64,000 bases of DNA from an uncultured Bacteroidales bacterium (GCA_910586395.1 CAJUFX010000005.1:43905-107904); one strand, 5' to 3'; positions 16,716-25,672 are shown, numbered from the stretch's first letter. Notes: generated by a model not told the origin, from the sequence alone. Translations and numbers: made by a program.

Positions 16716-19082
16716 CTATATCAGCCATTTTCCGATATTGAATACGAGCAACGAAACCAGATAAGCCGTGGCCGTCGTGTAAAACGCCATGAACAGCGGC
16801 CATTTCCAGCTGCCGCTTTCTTTTCGGACGGCCGAGAAGACGGCGATACAGGGCAGGTAGAGCAACACGAAAGCGAGAAAGGCGGCGGCCGTGAGCGGCG
16901 TGAAGGCCTGGGCCGGTTCCACGAGGACGGAAAGCGTGCTCACGACGACTTCTTTGGCCGAGATGCCGGCTAAGAGGCTGATGCCCATCTTCCAGTCGAA
17001 GCCCAACGGACGCAGGACCGGTTCGATGAAACGGCCGATGGCGCCGAGGTAGGAATCCGCGATGTCGGCTGGACGACCGTCGGCCGAGAGCGGAAAATAG
17101 CCCAAGGCCCAGATGACGAGCGAGGCCACGAGGATGATGCCGCCCATCTTTTTGAGGTATTGTTTGGTCTTGATCCAAAGCCCGTAGAGCAACGATTTGG
17201 GATTTGGCCAGCGGTAGGGCGGGATTTCCATGACGAACGGGCTCTCGGCCGACGGCAACAGCGTCTTGCGGAACAGCAGGGCCGAGAGAATCGACATCGC
17301 GGTGCCGGCGAGGTAAATCAGGAAGATGACGCTGCCCGCATGGGCCGGGAAGAACGCGCCCACGAGCAGGATGTAGATCGGCAGCCGCGCGCTGCACGAC
17401 ATGAACGGTATGATCAGCATCGTGATGAGCCGGTCCTTGCGGTTCTCGATGGTGCGGGTGGCCATGACGGCGGGCACGTTGCAGCCGAAACCGATGATGA
17501 GCGGAATAAACGATTTGCCGTGCAATCCGATTGTATGCATGAGTTTATCCATGATGAACGCCACGCGCGCCATATAGCCCGTCGTCTCCATAAAGGATAT
17601 GAACGTGAATAATATCAGTATGTTCGGCAGGAATACAATCACGCCGCCTATGCCGCTCAGGATACCGTCCAGCAACATGGCTTTAAGCATGCTGTCCGGC
17701 AACAGCCGTTCCAGGCCGGCGTCAAGCGTGTCCATACCGTATTGGATCCAATCCATCGGATATTGGCCCAACGCGAAAGTGGTCTGAAACATAAGCCATA
17801 GGAAACAGAGGAAAATGGGAAAGCCCCAGAGGCGGTGGGTCAGGATGGAGTCCAGCCGGTCGGTCAGTGTCTTTTGCCGTGACGGTGTTTCGGCCGGCGT
17901 ATAGGCTTCTTTCAACGCGCCGCGGATAAACGCGTAGCGGGCGTCCGACATCAGGTGGGCCGGATCTTCGTCGAAAATGGCTTTGATACGTCGGGTTTCG
18001 GTTTGCGCCAAGTCTTCCAGTGTCTTGAAGTCTTGCAGGCAGCGGAGCGGCTGCAAGACCTCGGCATCCTGTTCCAAAAATTTGATGGCCAGGAAACGGG
18101 AGGAATACATGTCCGAAAAAGCCGGGTCTTTCCAGATGAGCTCCTGCAATTTGCGGATGGCCGTCTCGATTTCTTCGGGATAGGGAATATGCGTATGGCG
18201 CAGGTGCGGTTCGGCATCGTTATACACGGCCGCGATCTTGTCGGCCAGCGGCGCGATGCCCTCGTGCCGGGACGCCACGGTGGGCACGACCGGCATACCC
18301 AACAGTTGCCCCAATAGGTCCGTGTCCAGACGCGCCCCCGTCTTTTTGAGCTCGTCGAACATATTGACGGCCAGCACCACCTTGCAGTCCATGTCGATCA
18401 ACTGGGTCGTCAGGTAAAGGTTGCGTTCGATGTTGGAGGCGTCCACGACGTTGAGCACGACGTCGGGCTGGTGGTGGAGCAGGTGTTCGCGCACGAAGCG
18501 TTCCTCCGGCGTGTAGGGCGAAAACGAATAGGTGCCGGGCAGGTCGGTCAGTTCAATGCGGTAGTCGCGGTAGTCGAAGCCGATGCTTTTGGCATCGACG
18601 GTCACGCCGCTGTAATTGGCCACGTGTTCGAACGCGCCCGACAGGGCGTTGTACAGAGACGTCTTGCCCGCGTTGGGGTTGCCGACCATGCAGACTTCGA
18701 TGGTCTCCTTGCGGGCGGAGGGGAAGGCCGTGGCGGCCGTCAGGGTGGGGGTGGGTTTGGCGGCATGGCCGGGGTGTGACGCGCGGTCGGGCGTGGCGGT
18801 TGCGTTCTGTCCGCCGTCCGTTTCCATCGCAATCGGCCTGTTTTCCGCTGGCATCAACTCTATTTCAATCAAGGCCGCCTCGTCGCGCCTGAGCGAAACC
18901 TCGCTGTGCAGGATGCGGAATTCCACCGGGTCTTTCATCGGGGCGAACCGCAGCGTTTCCACGGTCTGACCCTTTACAAACCCCATCTCCACCAGCCGCT
19001 GTCTGAAAGCGCCGCGTCCCTTTACCTTGAAAATACGGGCCTGTTGCCCTTCTTTGAGTTCGTCTAAAGTCATAACATGCAT
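16716..19082 (-). CDS. feoB: Ferrous iron transporter with fused FeoA and FeoB domains
   Basis: About 788 residues from the ATG at 19082 (a second in-frame ATG is at 19073). Residues 1-75 form an SH3-like FeoA domain (TLDELKEGQQARIFKVKG). After a ~45-residue low-complexity linker comes the FeoB GTPase (G1 GNPNAGKTS, then the DLPGTYSF and NMFDELKK regions). The rest holds the Gate segments IIGFGCNVPAVMATRT and ISAKEVVVSTLSVL within about eight membrane helices. FeoB imports Fe2+ across the inner membrane. A FeoA-FeoB fusion is common in Bacteroidota. The frame is open further upstream to 19157, but that part overlaps the promoter. Confidence 0.95.
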   Translation of the reverse strand: MHVMTLDELKEGQQARIFKVKGRGAFRQRLVEMGFVKGQTVETLRFAPMKDPVEFRILHSEVSLRRDEAALIEIELMPAENRPIAMETDGGQNATATPDRASHPGHAAKPTPTLTAATAFPSARKETIEVCMVGNPNAGKTSLYNALSGAFEHVANYSGVTVDAKSIGFDYRDYRIELTDLPGTYSFSPYTPEERFVREHLLHHQPDVVLNVVDASNIERNLYLTTQLIDMDCKVVLAVNMFDELKKTGARLDTDLLGQLLGMPVVPTVASRHEGIAPLADKIAAVYNDAEPHLRHTHIPYPEEIETAIRKLQELIWKDPAFSDMYSSRFLAIKFLEQDAEVLQPLRCLQDFKTLEDLAQTETRRIKAIFDEDPAHLMSDARYAFIRGALKEAYTPAETPSRQKTLTDRLDSILTHRLWGFPIFLCFLWLMFQTTFALGQYPMDWIQYGMDTLDAGLERLLPDSMLKAMLLDGILSGIGGVIVFLPNILILFTFISFMETTGYMARVAFIMDKLMHTIGLHGKSFIPLIIGFGCNVPAVMATRTIENRKDRLITMLIIPFMSCSARLPIYILLVGAFFPAHAGSVIFLIYLAGTAMSILSALLFRKTLLPSAESPFVMEIPPYRWPNPKSLLYGLWIKTKQYLKKMGGIILVASLVIWALGYFPLSADGRPADIADSYLGAIGRFIEPVLRPLGFDWKMGISLLAGISAKEVVVSTLSVLVEPAQAFTPLTAAAFLAFVLLYLPCIAVFSAVRKESGSWKWPLFMAFYTTATAYLVSLLVFNIGKWLI

Positions 19083-19154
19083 GTCGTTGCCATCTATCCT
19101 GAATCGCCGTTTCCGTCCGTTGCGGACGTTTCGGCGCCAACTCCGACAAGGAAA

Positions 19155-19185
19155 CAAAGATACACACGTGCGCGCGGGCGCGCAA
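19155..19185 (-). promoter_or_regulatory. Promoter of feoAB
   Basis: The minus strand has TATCTTTG (complement of 19155-19162) and TTG (complement of 19183-19185), 20 bases apart. The leader to the ATG at 19082 is ~70 bases. Palindromes lie just upstream of the -33 box (19187-19210). Confidence 0.75.
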
Positions 19186-19186
19186 T

Positions 19187-19210
19187 CCCCACAGTGGGGT
19201 ATAATACCCC
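19187..19210. promoter_or_regulatory. Two overlapping perfect palindromes upstream of feoAB
   Basis: CCCCACAGTGGGG (19187-19199) and GGGGTATAATACCCC (19196-19210) are both perfect inverted repeats with one-base centres and share the GGGG at 19196-19199. They abut the -33 region of the feoAB promoter. They could be operators for an iron-responsive or other repressor; the binding protein is unknown. Confidence 0.5.
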
Positions 19211-19248
19211 CTCGGAATACCCAAAAGGTGTCAGTCCGTCGTCCGCCA

Positions 19249-19313
19249 TGCGGAGAATATTCGGGTTATTCGCCGCAAATTTGCGGAGAATATTTTGGCT
19301 ATTCGCCGCAAAA
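19249..19313 (+). promoter_or_regulatory. Twin operator-like palindromes upstream of fic
   Basis: Two 32-bp copies (19249-19280 and 19282-19313) match at 28 of 32 positions and start 33 bp apart, about three helical turns. Each is itself a palindrome: TGCGGAGAATA, a 7-base spacer, TATTCGCCGCA, with 10 of 11 pairs matched. The spacer of copy 2 contains the fic -33 box, so a bound dimer would block transcription. Confidence 0.65.
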
Positions 19314-19324
19314 TGCTATCTTCG
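19294..19324 (+). promoter_or_regulatory. Promoter of fic
   Basis: TTTG at 19294-19297 and TATCTTCG (one mismatch to consensus) at 19317-19324 are separated by 19 bases. The ATG is at 19329, only 4 bases later, so the transcript would be leaderless or nearly so. Confidence 0.65.
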
Positions 19325-19328
19325 TCCT

Positions 19329-20456
19329 ATGAAAAAGTTTGAGAGACCACCCGTTTATATTTGGCAACGGTCGGATTGGCCCGCGTTCAGATGGCAGGTG
19401 GAGCGTTTGCTTGCACCTATGGAACGGTTGAGCCGTTTGCATGGGCAGTTGATTGGTCGGATGTCGATGTTGGGTTTCGGGGATAAGGGGAGGACTCAAT
19501 TAAGCGCCTTGACGGAAGAATTGCTCAGCTCTTCGGATATAGAAGGCGTGAAGTTGAACGCCGATTCAGTACGCAGTTCGATAGCCCGTAAACTCGGTTT
19601 CGGGGTGGACGGATTACCGGTGGAAGACCACTACGTGGAGGGGTTGGTAGAAGTCATGCTGGATGCTGTTATCAACGCCGATAAGCCGATGGATGCCGCC
19701 CGCCTGTTTGGATGGCATGCCGCCCTTTTCCCGATGGGGCGGAGCGGTATGCATCGTATAACTGTGGGGGACTGGCGTAAGGGCGAAGAACCGATGCAGG
19801 TCGTTTCCGGGGCAATGGGACGCGAAAAAGTGCATTACCAAGCGCCATCTTCGGATAAGGTGGAAGCGGAGATGAACACATTTATCCGTTGGTGTAATGA
19901 GAGCGGCGATACGGCGTCCCCTTTTCTGAATGCAGCCATAGCTCATCTTTGGTTTGTGACCATTCATCCTTTTGATGACGGAAATGGCCGTATAGGGCGT
20001 ACCATAGCCGATATGTTTTTAGTGCGGGCCGATGGAGAACATACCCGTTATTACAGCATGTCGGCGGAGATAAATCGGCAAAAGCGGTCCTATTACGACA
20101 TATTGGAACGCACCCAAAAAGGGGATTTGGATGTGACGGAGTGGGTGTTGTGGTTCTTTCGGTGTCTGGAACAGGCCATTGCCAATGCTATGAAAACGCA
20201 GGAACGGACATTGGAGAAAACAGTCTATTGGGATAGATTCCGCCAGGTTGAGGTAAATGCCCGGCAGCGTTTGGTCGTGAACCGGTTGTGGGATGGGTTT
20301 GAAGGCAAACTGACGACTTCCAAATGGGCGAAAATGTGCCATTGTTCGCAAGATACGGCCTTGCGCGATATCAATGATTTGATAGCCAAAGGCATGCTTC
20401 GCGACAGTGGGGAAGGTGGCCGGAGCAAACACTATCTGTTGGTTGATATGGGATAA
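19329..20456 (+). CDS. Fic-domain protein with N-terminal DUF4172 (self-inhibited type)
   Basis: 375 residues. The N-terminus (PPVYIWQRSDWPAFRW) is typical of the DUF4172 region, which fixes the start at 19329 rather than in the upstream open frame. The Fic motif HPFDDGNGRIGR begins at His213. The autoinhibitory helix SSSDIEG carries Glu72 in the (S/T)xxxE(G/N) pattern, as in class II Fic proteins. The C-terminus (~300-375) looks like a winged helix (LTTSKWAKMCHCSQDTALRDI). Fic enzymes usually AMPylate or otherwise modify proteins at Ser/Thr/Tyr. The twin palindromes upstream suggest autoregulation. Confidence 0.94.
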   Translation: MKKFERPPVYIWQRSDWPAFRWQVERLLAPMERLSRLHGQLIGRMSMLGFGDKGRTQLSALTEELLSSSDIEGVKLNADSVRSSIARKLGFGVDGLPVEDHYVEGLVEVMLDAVINADKPMDAARLFGWHAALFPMGRSGMHRITVGDWRKGEEPMQVVSGAMGREKVHYQAPSSDKVEAEMNTFIRWCNESGDTASPFLNAAIAHLWFVTIHPFDDGNGRIGRTIADMFLVRADGEHTRYYSMSAEINRQKRSYYDILERTQKGDLDVTEWVLWFFRCLEQAIANAMKTQERTLEKTVYWDRFRQVEVNARQRLVVNRLWDGFEGKLTTSKWAKMCHCSQDTALRDINDLIAKGMLRDSGEGGRSKHYLLVDMG

Positions 20457-20470
20457 AAATGTTATCTTTG
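20439..20470 (+). promoter_or_regulatory. Promoter of the glycosyltransferase pair
   Basis: TTG at 20439-20441 and TATCTTTG at 20463-20470, 21 bases apart. It overlaps the end of fic and lies 74 bases before the chosen ATG. Confidence 0.6.
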
Positions 20471-20544
20471 TAGAAATAGAGAAAGAACGGTAAATCAAAT
20501 AGCTGAATTTGAGTTTCAATCGACGGAATGCAAATAAATTTAGT

Positions 20545-22065
20545 ATGGTTCAACCGAAATATCGTTTATTCAGTTCTTCCGAATGGATTTTCATCCTGAC
20601 GGGATTGGCGGTGGCGGTGCCGTTGATATTCTTCCATTTGGGGCATTTGCCGCTTCGGATTTGGGATGAGGCGCGTTTGGCCATCAACGGTTACGAAATG
20701 TTGCAGAACCACCGATGGCTGGTGACGACGTTCGAGGGCGCGCCCGATTTGTGGAATACGAAACCGCCTTTGCTGATATGGTTGCAGGTCTTGTCGATGA
20801 AGTGTTTCGGCATCCATGAAGTCGCGTTCCGTCTGCCTTCCGCCCTCGCGGTGTTTCTGACCTGCGTGCTGTTTTATGTCTTTCTGCGGTCGTATCTGAA
20901 AGATTTCCGTTTAGGTTTCGTACAAAATATGGTGTTGCTGACGACGACGGGGCTTTTTACATGGCATGGCGGCAAAAACGGCGACTACGACGCCTTGCTC
21001 ATGCTGTTGTGCAGTGCCTATTGTCTGTCGTTTTTTCTGTTTTTGGAAAAAGGCCGTTTGGCGAATGGGCGGGGAACGGCGTATATATATGGGTTCTATC
21101 TGTTTCTTTCGCTCGCCCTACTGACCAAGAGTTCCGCGGCTTTGTTCTTTTTGCCGGGGCTGTTGCTCTATACCTTGTTGTCAAGGCAGTTGTTGTCGCT
21201 CTTGAAGAACCGGCATGTCTATATCGGTCTATTGATTCCCGTCGTTTCGGTCGGTGGATATTATATCTGCCGCGAACTGGCGGAACCGGGTTACCTTCAG
21301 GCCGTTTGGGCCAATGAATTCGGCGGCCGTTTCATGACGGTCATCGAAGGGCATCGCGAGCGTCCCTGGTTTTATGTCAGGAATCTTTATGCGACCCGTT
21401 TCAGTTTTTGGTTTTTCATGGCGTTCGGCGGCGCGGTGTTCGGTTTATGCGGCTCGGACCGCCGTATTTACAGACTGACGTTGTTTACCGTCGTTTTGTC
21501 GGGCGTTTATCTGTTGCTGATTTCGTTGGCGCGTACCAAATGCTTATGGTACGATATTCCGCTTTATCCGTTTTTGAGCGTGCTGACCGCCGTTTTTATC
21601 TGCCTGATATTCGATGTATTGAAAAAGAAAGTCGGTGTTTGGACGGCCTGTGTGTTTCTGTTCTGTCTGCTGACTCCGGCCGTTCTGCGGATTTACAGCA
21701 TCGGTTATATACCGCGCGAAACGTCCGGTTGGGAAGCCGATACGCATGTCAAGACCCGTTATCTGCGCGATATGTGTCGGCATCCCGAAACTATGGCTTC
21801 CGGCCGGTCTTATGCCGTCGTGGATGACGCCTATCATGCGCACCATCTGTTTTACATCTATCTGTTGCGCGACAACGGTTTTCCGATTCGTCTGACCCGG
21901 CGGGAAGACCTGCAGGCCGGCGATATCGTGCTTTGCGACCGGCCCGAGACCGCCGATTTTCTGAAGCAGACGTTTGAGACGGAATTGTTGTTGAAAGACG
22001 GTGCGTTGGAGGTATATGACTTGGAAGCGGCGACCGCGGCCTGTCCGTCGGACCGTTCCGAATAA
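20545..22065 (+). CDS. GT39/ArnT-like membrane glycosyltransferase
   Basis: About 506 residues from the ATG at 20545; the frame also contains a TTG at 20509. It has some ten hydrophobic helices. The first periplasmic loop carries the acidic pair in IWDEARLAINGYEML, the signature of polyprenyl-phosphate-dependent PMT/ArnT enzymes, and KPPLLIW follows. The soluble C-terminal ~110 residues are also typical. It should transfer a sugar from a polyprenyl-phosphate carrier to an envelope acceptor; sugar and acceptor are unknown. The next gene probably makes the lipid-linked donor. Confidence 0.88.
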   Translation: MVQPKYRLFSSSEWIFILTGLAVAVPLIFFHLGHLPLRIWDEARLAINGYEMLQNHRWLVTTFEGAPDLWNTKPPLLIWLQVLSMKCFGIHEVAFRLPSALAVFLTCVLFYVFLRSYLKDFRLGFVQNMVLLTTTGLFTWHGGKNGDYDALLMLLCSAYCLSFFLFLEKGRLANGRGTAYIYGFYLFLSLALLTKSSAALFFLPGLLLYTLLSRQLLSLLKNRHVYIGLLIPVVSVGGYYICRELAEPGYLQAVWANEFGGRFMTVIEGHRERPWFYVRNLYATRFSFWFFMAFGGAVFGLCGSDRRIYRLTLFTVVLSGVYLLLISLARTKCLWYDIPLYPFLSVLTAVFICLIFDVLKKKVGVWTACVFLFCLLTPAVLRIYSIGYIPRETSGWEADTHVKTRYLRDMCRHPETMASGRSYAVVDDAYHAHHLFYIYLLRDNGFPIRLTRREDLQAGDIVLCDRPETADFLKQTFETELLLKDGALEVYDLEAATAACPSDRSE

Positions 22066-22068
22066 AAT

Positions 22069-23031
22069 ATGGAAGATATGGATAAAAACGTGATGGAACT
22101 TTCTGTGGTCGTTCCGATTTATAACGAGTCTGAAAATCTGGCCGTGTTGCACCGGCGTCTGACCGAGGCGGTTTCGGCTTTGACTGACCGTTACGAGTTG
22201 ATATTCGTCAATGACGGTAGCCGGGACGATTCTTTTCCGCGCTTGTGTATGTTGGCGGCGGCCGATCCGCATACGGTCTATGTCAATTTCAGCCGTAATT
22301 TCGGTCATCAGATTGCCGTGACGGCCGGTCTGGACTATGCCCGCGGGCAGGCGGTCGTCATCATCGACGGCGATTTGCAGGATCCGCCGGAACTGATACC
22401 GGAATTGTACCGCAAGTATCAAGAGGGTTACGAGGTGGTTTATGCACAACGGGCCAAGCGCAAGGGGGAGAGTTGGTTCAAAAAGGTTACGGCCAAATGG
22501 TTTTACCGTATTTTGCGGAAGATTACGAATATCGATATGCCGGTCGATACGGGGGATTTCCGCTTGATAGACCGCAAGGTCGTGGATTGTTTAAAACGGA
22601 TGCCCGAAAAAAATAAGTTCCTGCGGGGACAGATCGCCTGGATAGGTTTCCGTCAGACGGCCGTCCTGTTCGAGCGTCAGGAGCGGTTGCACGGCAAAAC
22701 CGGCTATCCGTTTTCCAAAATGTTGAAATTCGCGTTGGACGGCATCACCGGCTTTTCCGACAAACCGTTGGCATGGGTGACGAAAACGGGATTCTGCATT
22801 TCGGCCTTGTCGTTCGGCATCATCGTTTACGCCCTTTGCGCCCATTTCATTTTCCGGCAGACCGTTTCGGGATGGACATCCATTGTCGTGAGCAGCATGT
22901 TCCTCGGCGGCATCCAATTGTTTTCGATCGGCATCATAGGCGAATACGTGAACCGTATCAACAAGAACGTGTTGAACCGACCGCTCTATATCGTGGAAAG
23001 CACGAATGGGACGGAGACGGCGGGTTTTTGA
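22069..23031 (+). CDS. GT2 family glycosyltransferase, GtrB/DPM1-like
   Basis: 320 residues. An N-terminal GT-A domain has VVPIYNESENL, FVNDGSRDDS, the metal-binding DGDLQDPPE and GDFRLIDRKV. Two C-terminal membrane helices lie at ~235-260 and ~270-295. Members charge undecaprenyl phosphate with a sugar such as glucose. It starts 3 bases after the GT39 gene, and this pairing is the classic donor-maker plus transferase module for decorating surface polysaccharide or lipid. Confidence 0.92.
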   Translation: MEDMDKNVMELSVVVPIYNESENLAVLHRRLTEAVSALTDRYELIFVNDGSRDDSFPRLCMLAAADPHTVYVNFSRNFGHQIAVTAGLDYARGQAVVIIDGDLQDPPELIPELYRKYQEGYEVVYAQRAKRKGESWFKKVTAKWFYRILRKITNIDMPVDTGDFRLIDRKVVDCLKRMPEKNKFLRGQIAWIGFRQTAVLFERQERLHGKTGYPFSKMLKFALDGITGFSDKPLAWVTKTGFCISALSFGIIVYALCAHFIFRQTVSGWTSIVVSSMFLGGIQLFSIGIIGEYVNRINKNVLNRPLYIVESTNGTETAGF

Positions 23032-23057
23032 AAAGGTGCGATTTTTGATTATCTTCG
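23027..23057 (+). promoter_or_regulatory. Promoter of the DUF5606-pyrK operon
   Basis: TTTG at 23027-23030 (overlapping the GT2 stop), 19 bases, then TATCTTCG at 23050-23057. The ATG follows at 23082. Confidence 0.7.
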
Positions 23058-23081
23058 CGACACAAAGGAAAAAACTGTATT

Positions 23082-23741
23082 ATGGATTTATCATTGATTT
23101 TTACGATTCCGGGCAAGCCGGGTTTGTTCAAGCTCGTCAGCCAGGCCAAGAACAGCGCCGTGGTGGAGGCTTTGGCCGACGGCAAGCGCATGCCGATGTT
23201 CAATCTCAATCAGGTCAGTTCGTTGGCGGAAATCGCCATCTATACGTATGGTAAAGAGGTTTCGTTGGCGGATGTCTTCCGGGCGATCTATCAGAAGGAG
23301 AATGGCGGGAAGACGTTGAACCATAAGGCGGATGCCGCCGATTTGAAGAAACTCTTCGAAGAAGTGCTGCCGGAATACGACCGCGAACGGGTCTATGACT
23401 CCAACATCCGTAAGGTGGTGCAATGGTATAATATTCTGCAGGAGAAAGGCTTGGTGGATTTGGAACCGTCCGAATACGAAAAGGCGGAAGCGAACGTAGC
23501 GGCCGCGGAACAGCCTGAGACGGTTGCTGAAGAGGTAAACGCCCCGGCCGCTCCGGCGGCGAAAGCCGCCAAGGCGCCGGCCAAGCCCAAGGAAACCAAA
23601 ACGGCCAAGGCCGACAAGCCGGCGCCTAAGTCCGCTTCCGCCAAGGGCGAAGCGACGGCCGAAAAGGCGGCCAAGCCGGCCGCTAAATCCGCCGCGAAGA
23701 AAACGGCGGCCAAACCGGCCGCCAAGAAAACCGATAAATAA
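23082..23741 (+). CDS. DUF5606-domain protein with histone H1-like tail
   Basis: 219 residues. Residues 1-~140 (starting LSLIFTIPGKPGLFKLVSQ) match the Bacteroidota family DUF5606, with its acidic YDSNIRKVVQWY helix. Residues ~150-219 are almost only Ala, Lys and Pro with repeated AAKPAAKSAAKK units, like histone H1 or bacterial DNA-compacting tails. The function is unknown; the tail suggests nucleic-acid binding. The stop TAA shares its last A with the ATG of pyrK, indicating coupled translation. Confidence 0.85.
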   Translation: MDLSLIFTIPGKPGLFKLVSQAKNSAVVEALADGKRMPMFNLNQVSSLAEIAIYTYGKEVSLADVFRAIYQKENGGKTLNHKADAADLKKLFEEVLPEYDRERVYDSNIRKVVQWYNILQEKGLVDLEPSEYEKAEANVAAAEQPETVAEEVNAPAAPAAKAAKAPAKPKETKTAKADKPAPKSASAKGEATAEKAAKPAAKSAAKKTAAKPAAKKTDK

Positions 23742-24541
23742 TGGACGGACATACCAAACGGGCGGACGTCGCCTTTACCGTAGTCGAAAACCGGCGGCTG
23801 AATCCGCGTTTCGTGCGCCTGACGTTGCAGGCCGCGGCCGGCTTGCAGCCGGCGGAAGCCGGCCAGTTCGTACAGGTGCGCGTGCCTTCCAGCCTGCACA
23901 GTTATTTGCGCGTGCCCATTTCGTTGCACGAAATCGATGCGGCTCAGGGGCGCATCGCGCTCTTGGTGCAGGAGGTGGGGGAAGGCTCGCGCTGGCTGGC
24001 TGCCCGTTCAGCGGGCGACCGCCTGGACGTGCTTTATCCGTTGGGCACCGGCTTCCGCCGTCCCGCTTCGCCCTCGGCCTCGCTCCTGTTGGTCGGCGGC
24101 GGTTGCGGCTTGGCGCCGCTGTACGGCCTGCTCAAACAACTTAAACAGGGCGATGCGCCGCACAGCGGCCGTATCGCGTTCCTGACGGGCGCGAGAACCG
24201 CCGCCGACCTGCTTCTGCAGGCCGAGATCGCCGCGCTCGGCGCCGAGGTCCATGCCTGTACCGAAGACGGCTCGGCGGGCGAAAAAGGCCTCGTGACGGT
24301 TCATCCGGTGCTGCAGGCCTGCGCGTTCGATCAGGTCTATACCTGCGGCCCGACGCCCATGATGAAAGCTGTGGCGGCCGCGGCGCAGGCACACCACGTG
24401 CCGTGTCAGGTCTCGTTGGAAAACAAGATGGCCTGCGGCATAGGCGCCTGCCTCTGTTGCGTGACGCCCGACAAGGACCGGCACCACCGCTGCGTCTGCA
24501 CCGAAGGGCCGGTCTTCGACGCCGATATTCTGGGCTGGTAA
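23741..24541 (+). CDS. pyrK: Dihydroorotate dehydrogenase B electron-transfer subunit
   Basis: 266 residues. The FAD-binding RVPISLHE motif lies at ~57-64 and the NAD-binding-like GGGCGLAPLYGLL at ~127-139. A C-terminal [2Fe-2S] cluster uses four cysteines in CGIGACLCC and CVCTEGPVF. It passes electrons from the PyrD FMN to NAD+. The reading frame directly follows the DUF5606 gene. A 147-base gap without a visible gene or terminator separates it from pyrD. Confidence 0.94.
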   Translation: MDGHTKRADVAFTVVENRRLNPRFVRLTLQAAAGLQPAEAGQFVQVRVPSSLHSYLRVPISLHEIDAAQGRIALLVQEVGEGSRWLAARSAGDRLDVLYPLGTGFRRPASPSASLLLVGGGCGLAPLYGLLKQLKQGDAPHSGRIAFLTGARTAADLLLQAEIAALGAEVHACTEDGSAGEKGLVTVHPVLQACAFDQVYTCGPTPMMKAVAAAAQAHHVPCQVSLENKMACGIGACLCCVTPDKDRHHRCVCTEGPVFDADILGW

Positions 24542-24688
24542 GCCCTGTCGTTGCATGCGATTCCGCGCGGATGCCGGGCGATTTCGCCTAAGACCGCGTC
24601 CCGATTCATGTCCGTCCGGCAACCGACGGTTCGCGGCAGGCCACCCGCAGGCCGTTGCCCGGAATCGGTCGCCTAAAAACAAATACCG

Positions 24689-25672
24689 ATGAGCACACTC
24701 AACTTACAGACCGATATAGGCCGTCTCACACTTAAAAATCCGGTCATGACGGCATCCGGCACGTTCGGCTACGGCTTGGAATACGCCGATTTCTGCCATC
24801 TGAACGCCTTGGGTGGCATGGTGCTGAAAGGCACGACCTTGCATCCGCGCGAGGGCAACCCTTATCCGCGCATGGCCGAGACGCCGGCCGGCATGCTCAA
24901 CGCCGTCGGCCTGCAGAACAAAGGCGTCCGGACGCTGATAAAGGATTTACTGCCGCCGCTTCAGGCACATCTGGCGGCCGCCGAGGCCGAAACAAAAGCC
25001 GCGCAAACCGACGGTGCGCCGGCCGCTCAAACCCCGCAGCCGCCGACGCGTATCCTCGTCAATCTGTCCGGTTCCACGGTCGAAGATTATGTGGAGGCGG
25101 CGGAATTGCTCGATGCGGCCGAAGCCGTTTCCGGCGTCGAATTGAACATATCCTGTCCGAATGTCAAGCAGGGCGGCATGGCGTTCGGCACACGGCCCGA
25201 TACGGCGGCCGAAGTCGTAAGCGCCGTGCGCAGGGCCTATCGCGGCCCGTTGCTCGTCAAACTCTCGCCCAACGTGACCGACATCGCCGAAATGGCACGG
25301 GCCGTCGAGGGAGCCGGTGCCGACGGTGTCGCGCTCATCAATACGCTTTTGGGCATGGAGGTCGATATAGAGAAAGCACAGCCCGTGCTTTCCACGATAA
25401 CCGGCGGCCTTTCAGGACCTTGCGTCCGCCCCGTGGCCTTGCGTATGGTCTGGCAGGTGGCCAAGGCCGTCAAAATCCCCGTCGTGGGCATGGGCGGTAT
25501 CGTCGATGCGCGCGACGCCATCGCCTTTTTAATGGTGGGGGCATCGGCCGTTGAGGTCGGCACCGCCAATTTCGAAGATCCGGCTTCGGCCGAAAAAATA
25601 GCGGACGGCATCGCGGCTTACATGCAACGAAAAGGCATAGCCGACGTGCGTTCGCTCATAGGTATTATATGA
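24689..25672 (+). CDS. pyrD: Dihydroorotate dehydrogenase B, catalytic subunit
   Basis: The 327-residue FMN TIM-barrel enzyme of pyrimidine synthesis oxidises dihydroorotate to orotate. Class 1B signatures are the catalytic Cys in ELNISCPNVKQGG, FGYGLEYADF near the N-terminus and PVVGMGGIVDARDAI near the end. An Ala/Pro/Gln-rich insert (residues ~90-116) between the helix LPPLQAHL and strand RILVNLSG is unusual. Its TGA overlaps the rnr ATG by four bases (ATGA). Confidence 0.95.
   Translation: MSTLNLQTDIGRLTLKNPVMTASGTFGYGLEYADFCHLNALGGMVLKGTTLHPREGNPYPRMAETPAGMLNAVGLQNKGVRTLIKDLLPPLQAHLAAAEAETKAAQTDGAPAAQTPQPPTRILVNLSGSTVEDYVEAAELLDAAEAVSGVELNISCPNVKQGGMAFGTRPDTAAEVVSAVRRAYRGPLLVKLSPNVTDIAEMARAVEGAGADGVALINTLLGMEVDIEKAQPVLSTITGGLSGPCVRPVALRMVWQVAKAVKIPVVGMGGIVDARDAIAFLMVGASAVEVGTANFEDPASAEKIADGIAAYMQRKGIADVRSLIGII

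Noticed and set aside
19083..19157. N-terminal extension of FeoB
   Set aside because: The extension lies between the promoter and the FeoA domain, is Arg-rich and has no homology; starting there would leave no leader.
19077..19328. N-terminal extension of the Fic protein
   Set aside because: It would translate the feoAB promoter, two palindromes and the twin operators; the conserved DUF4172 start is at 19329.
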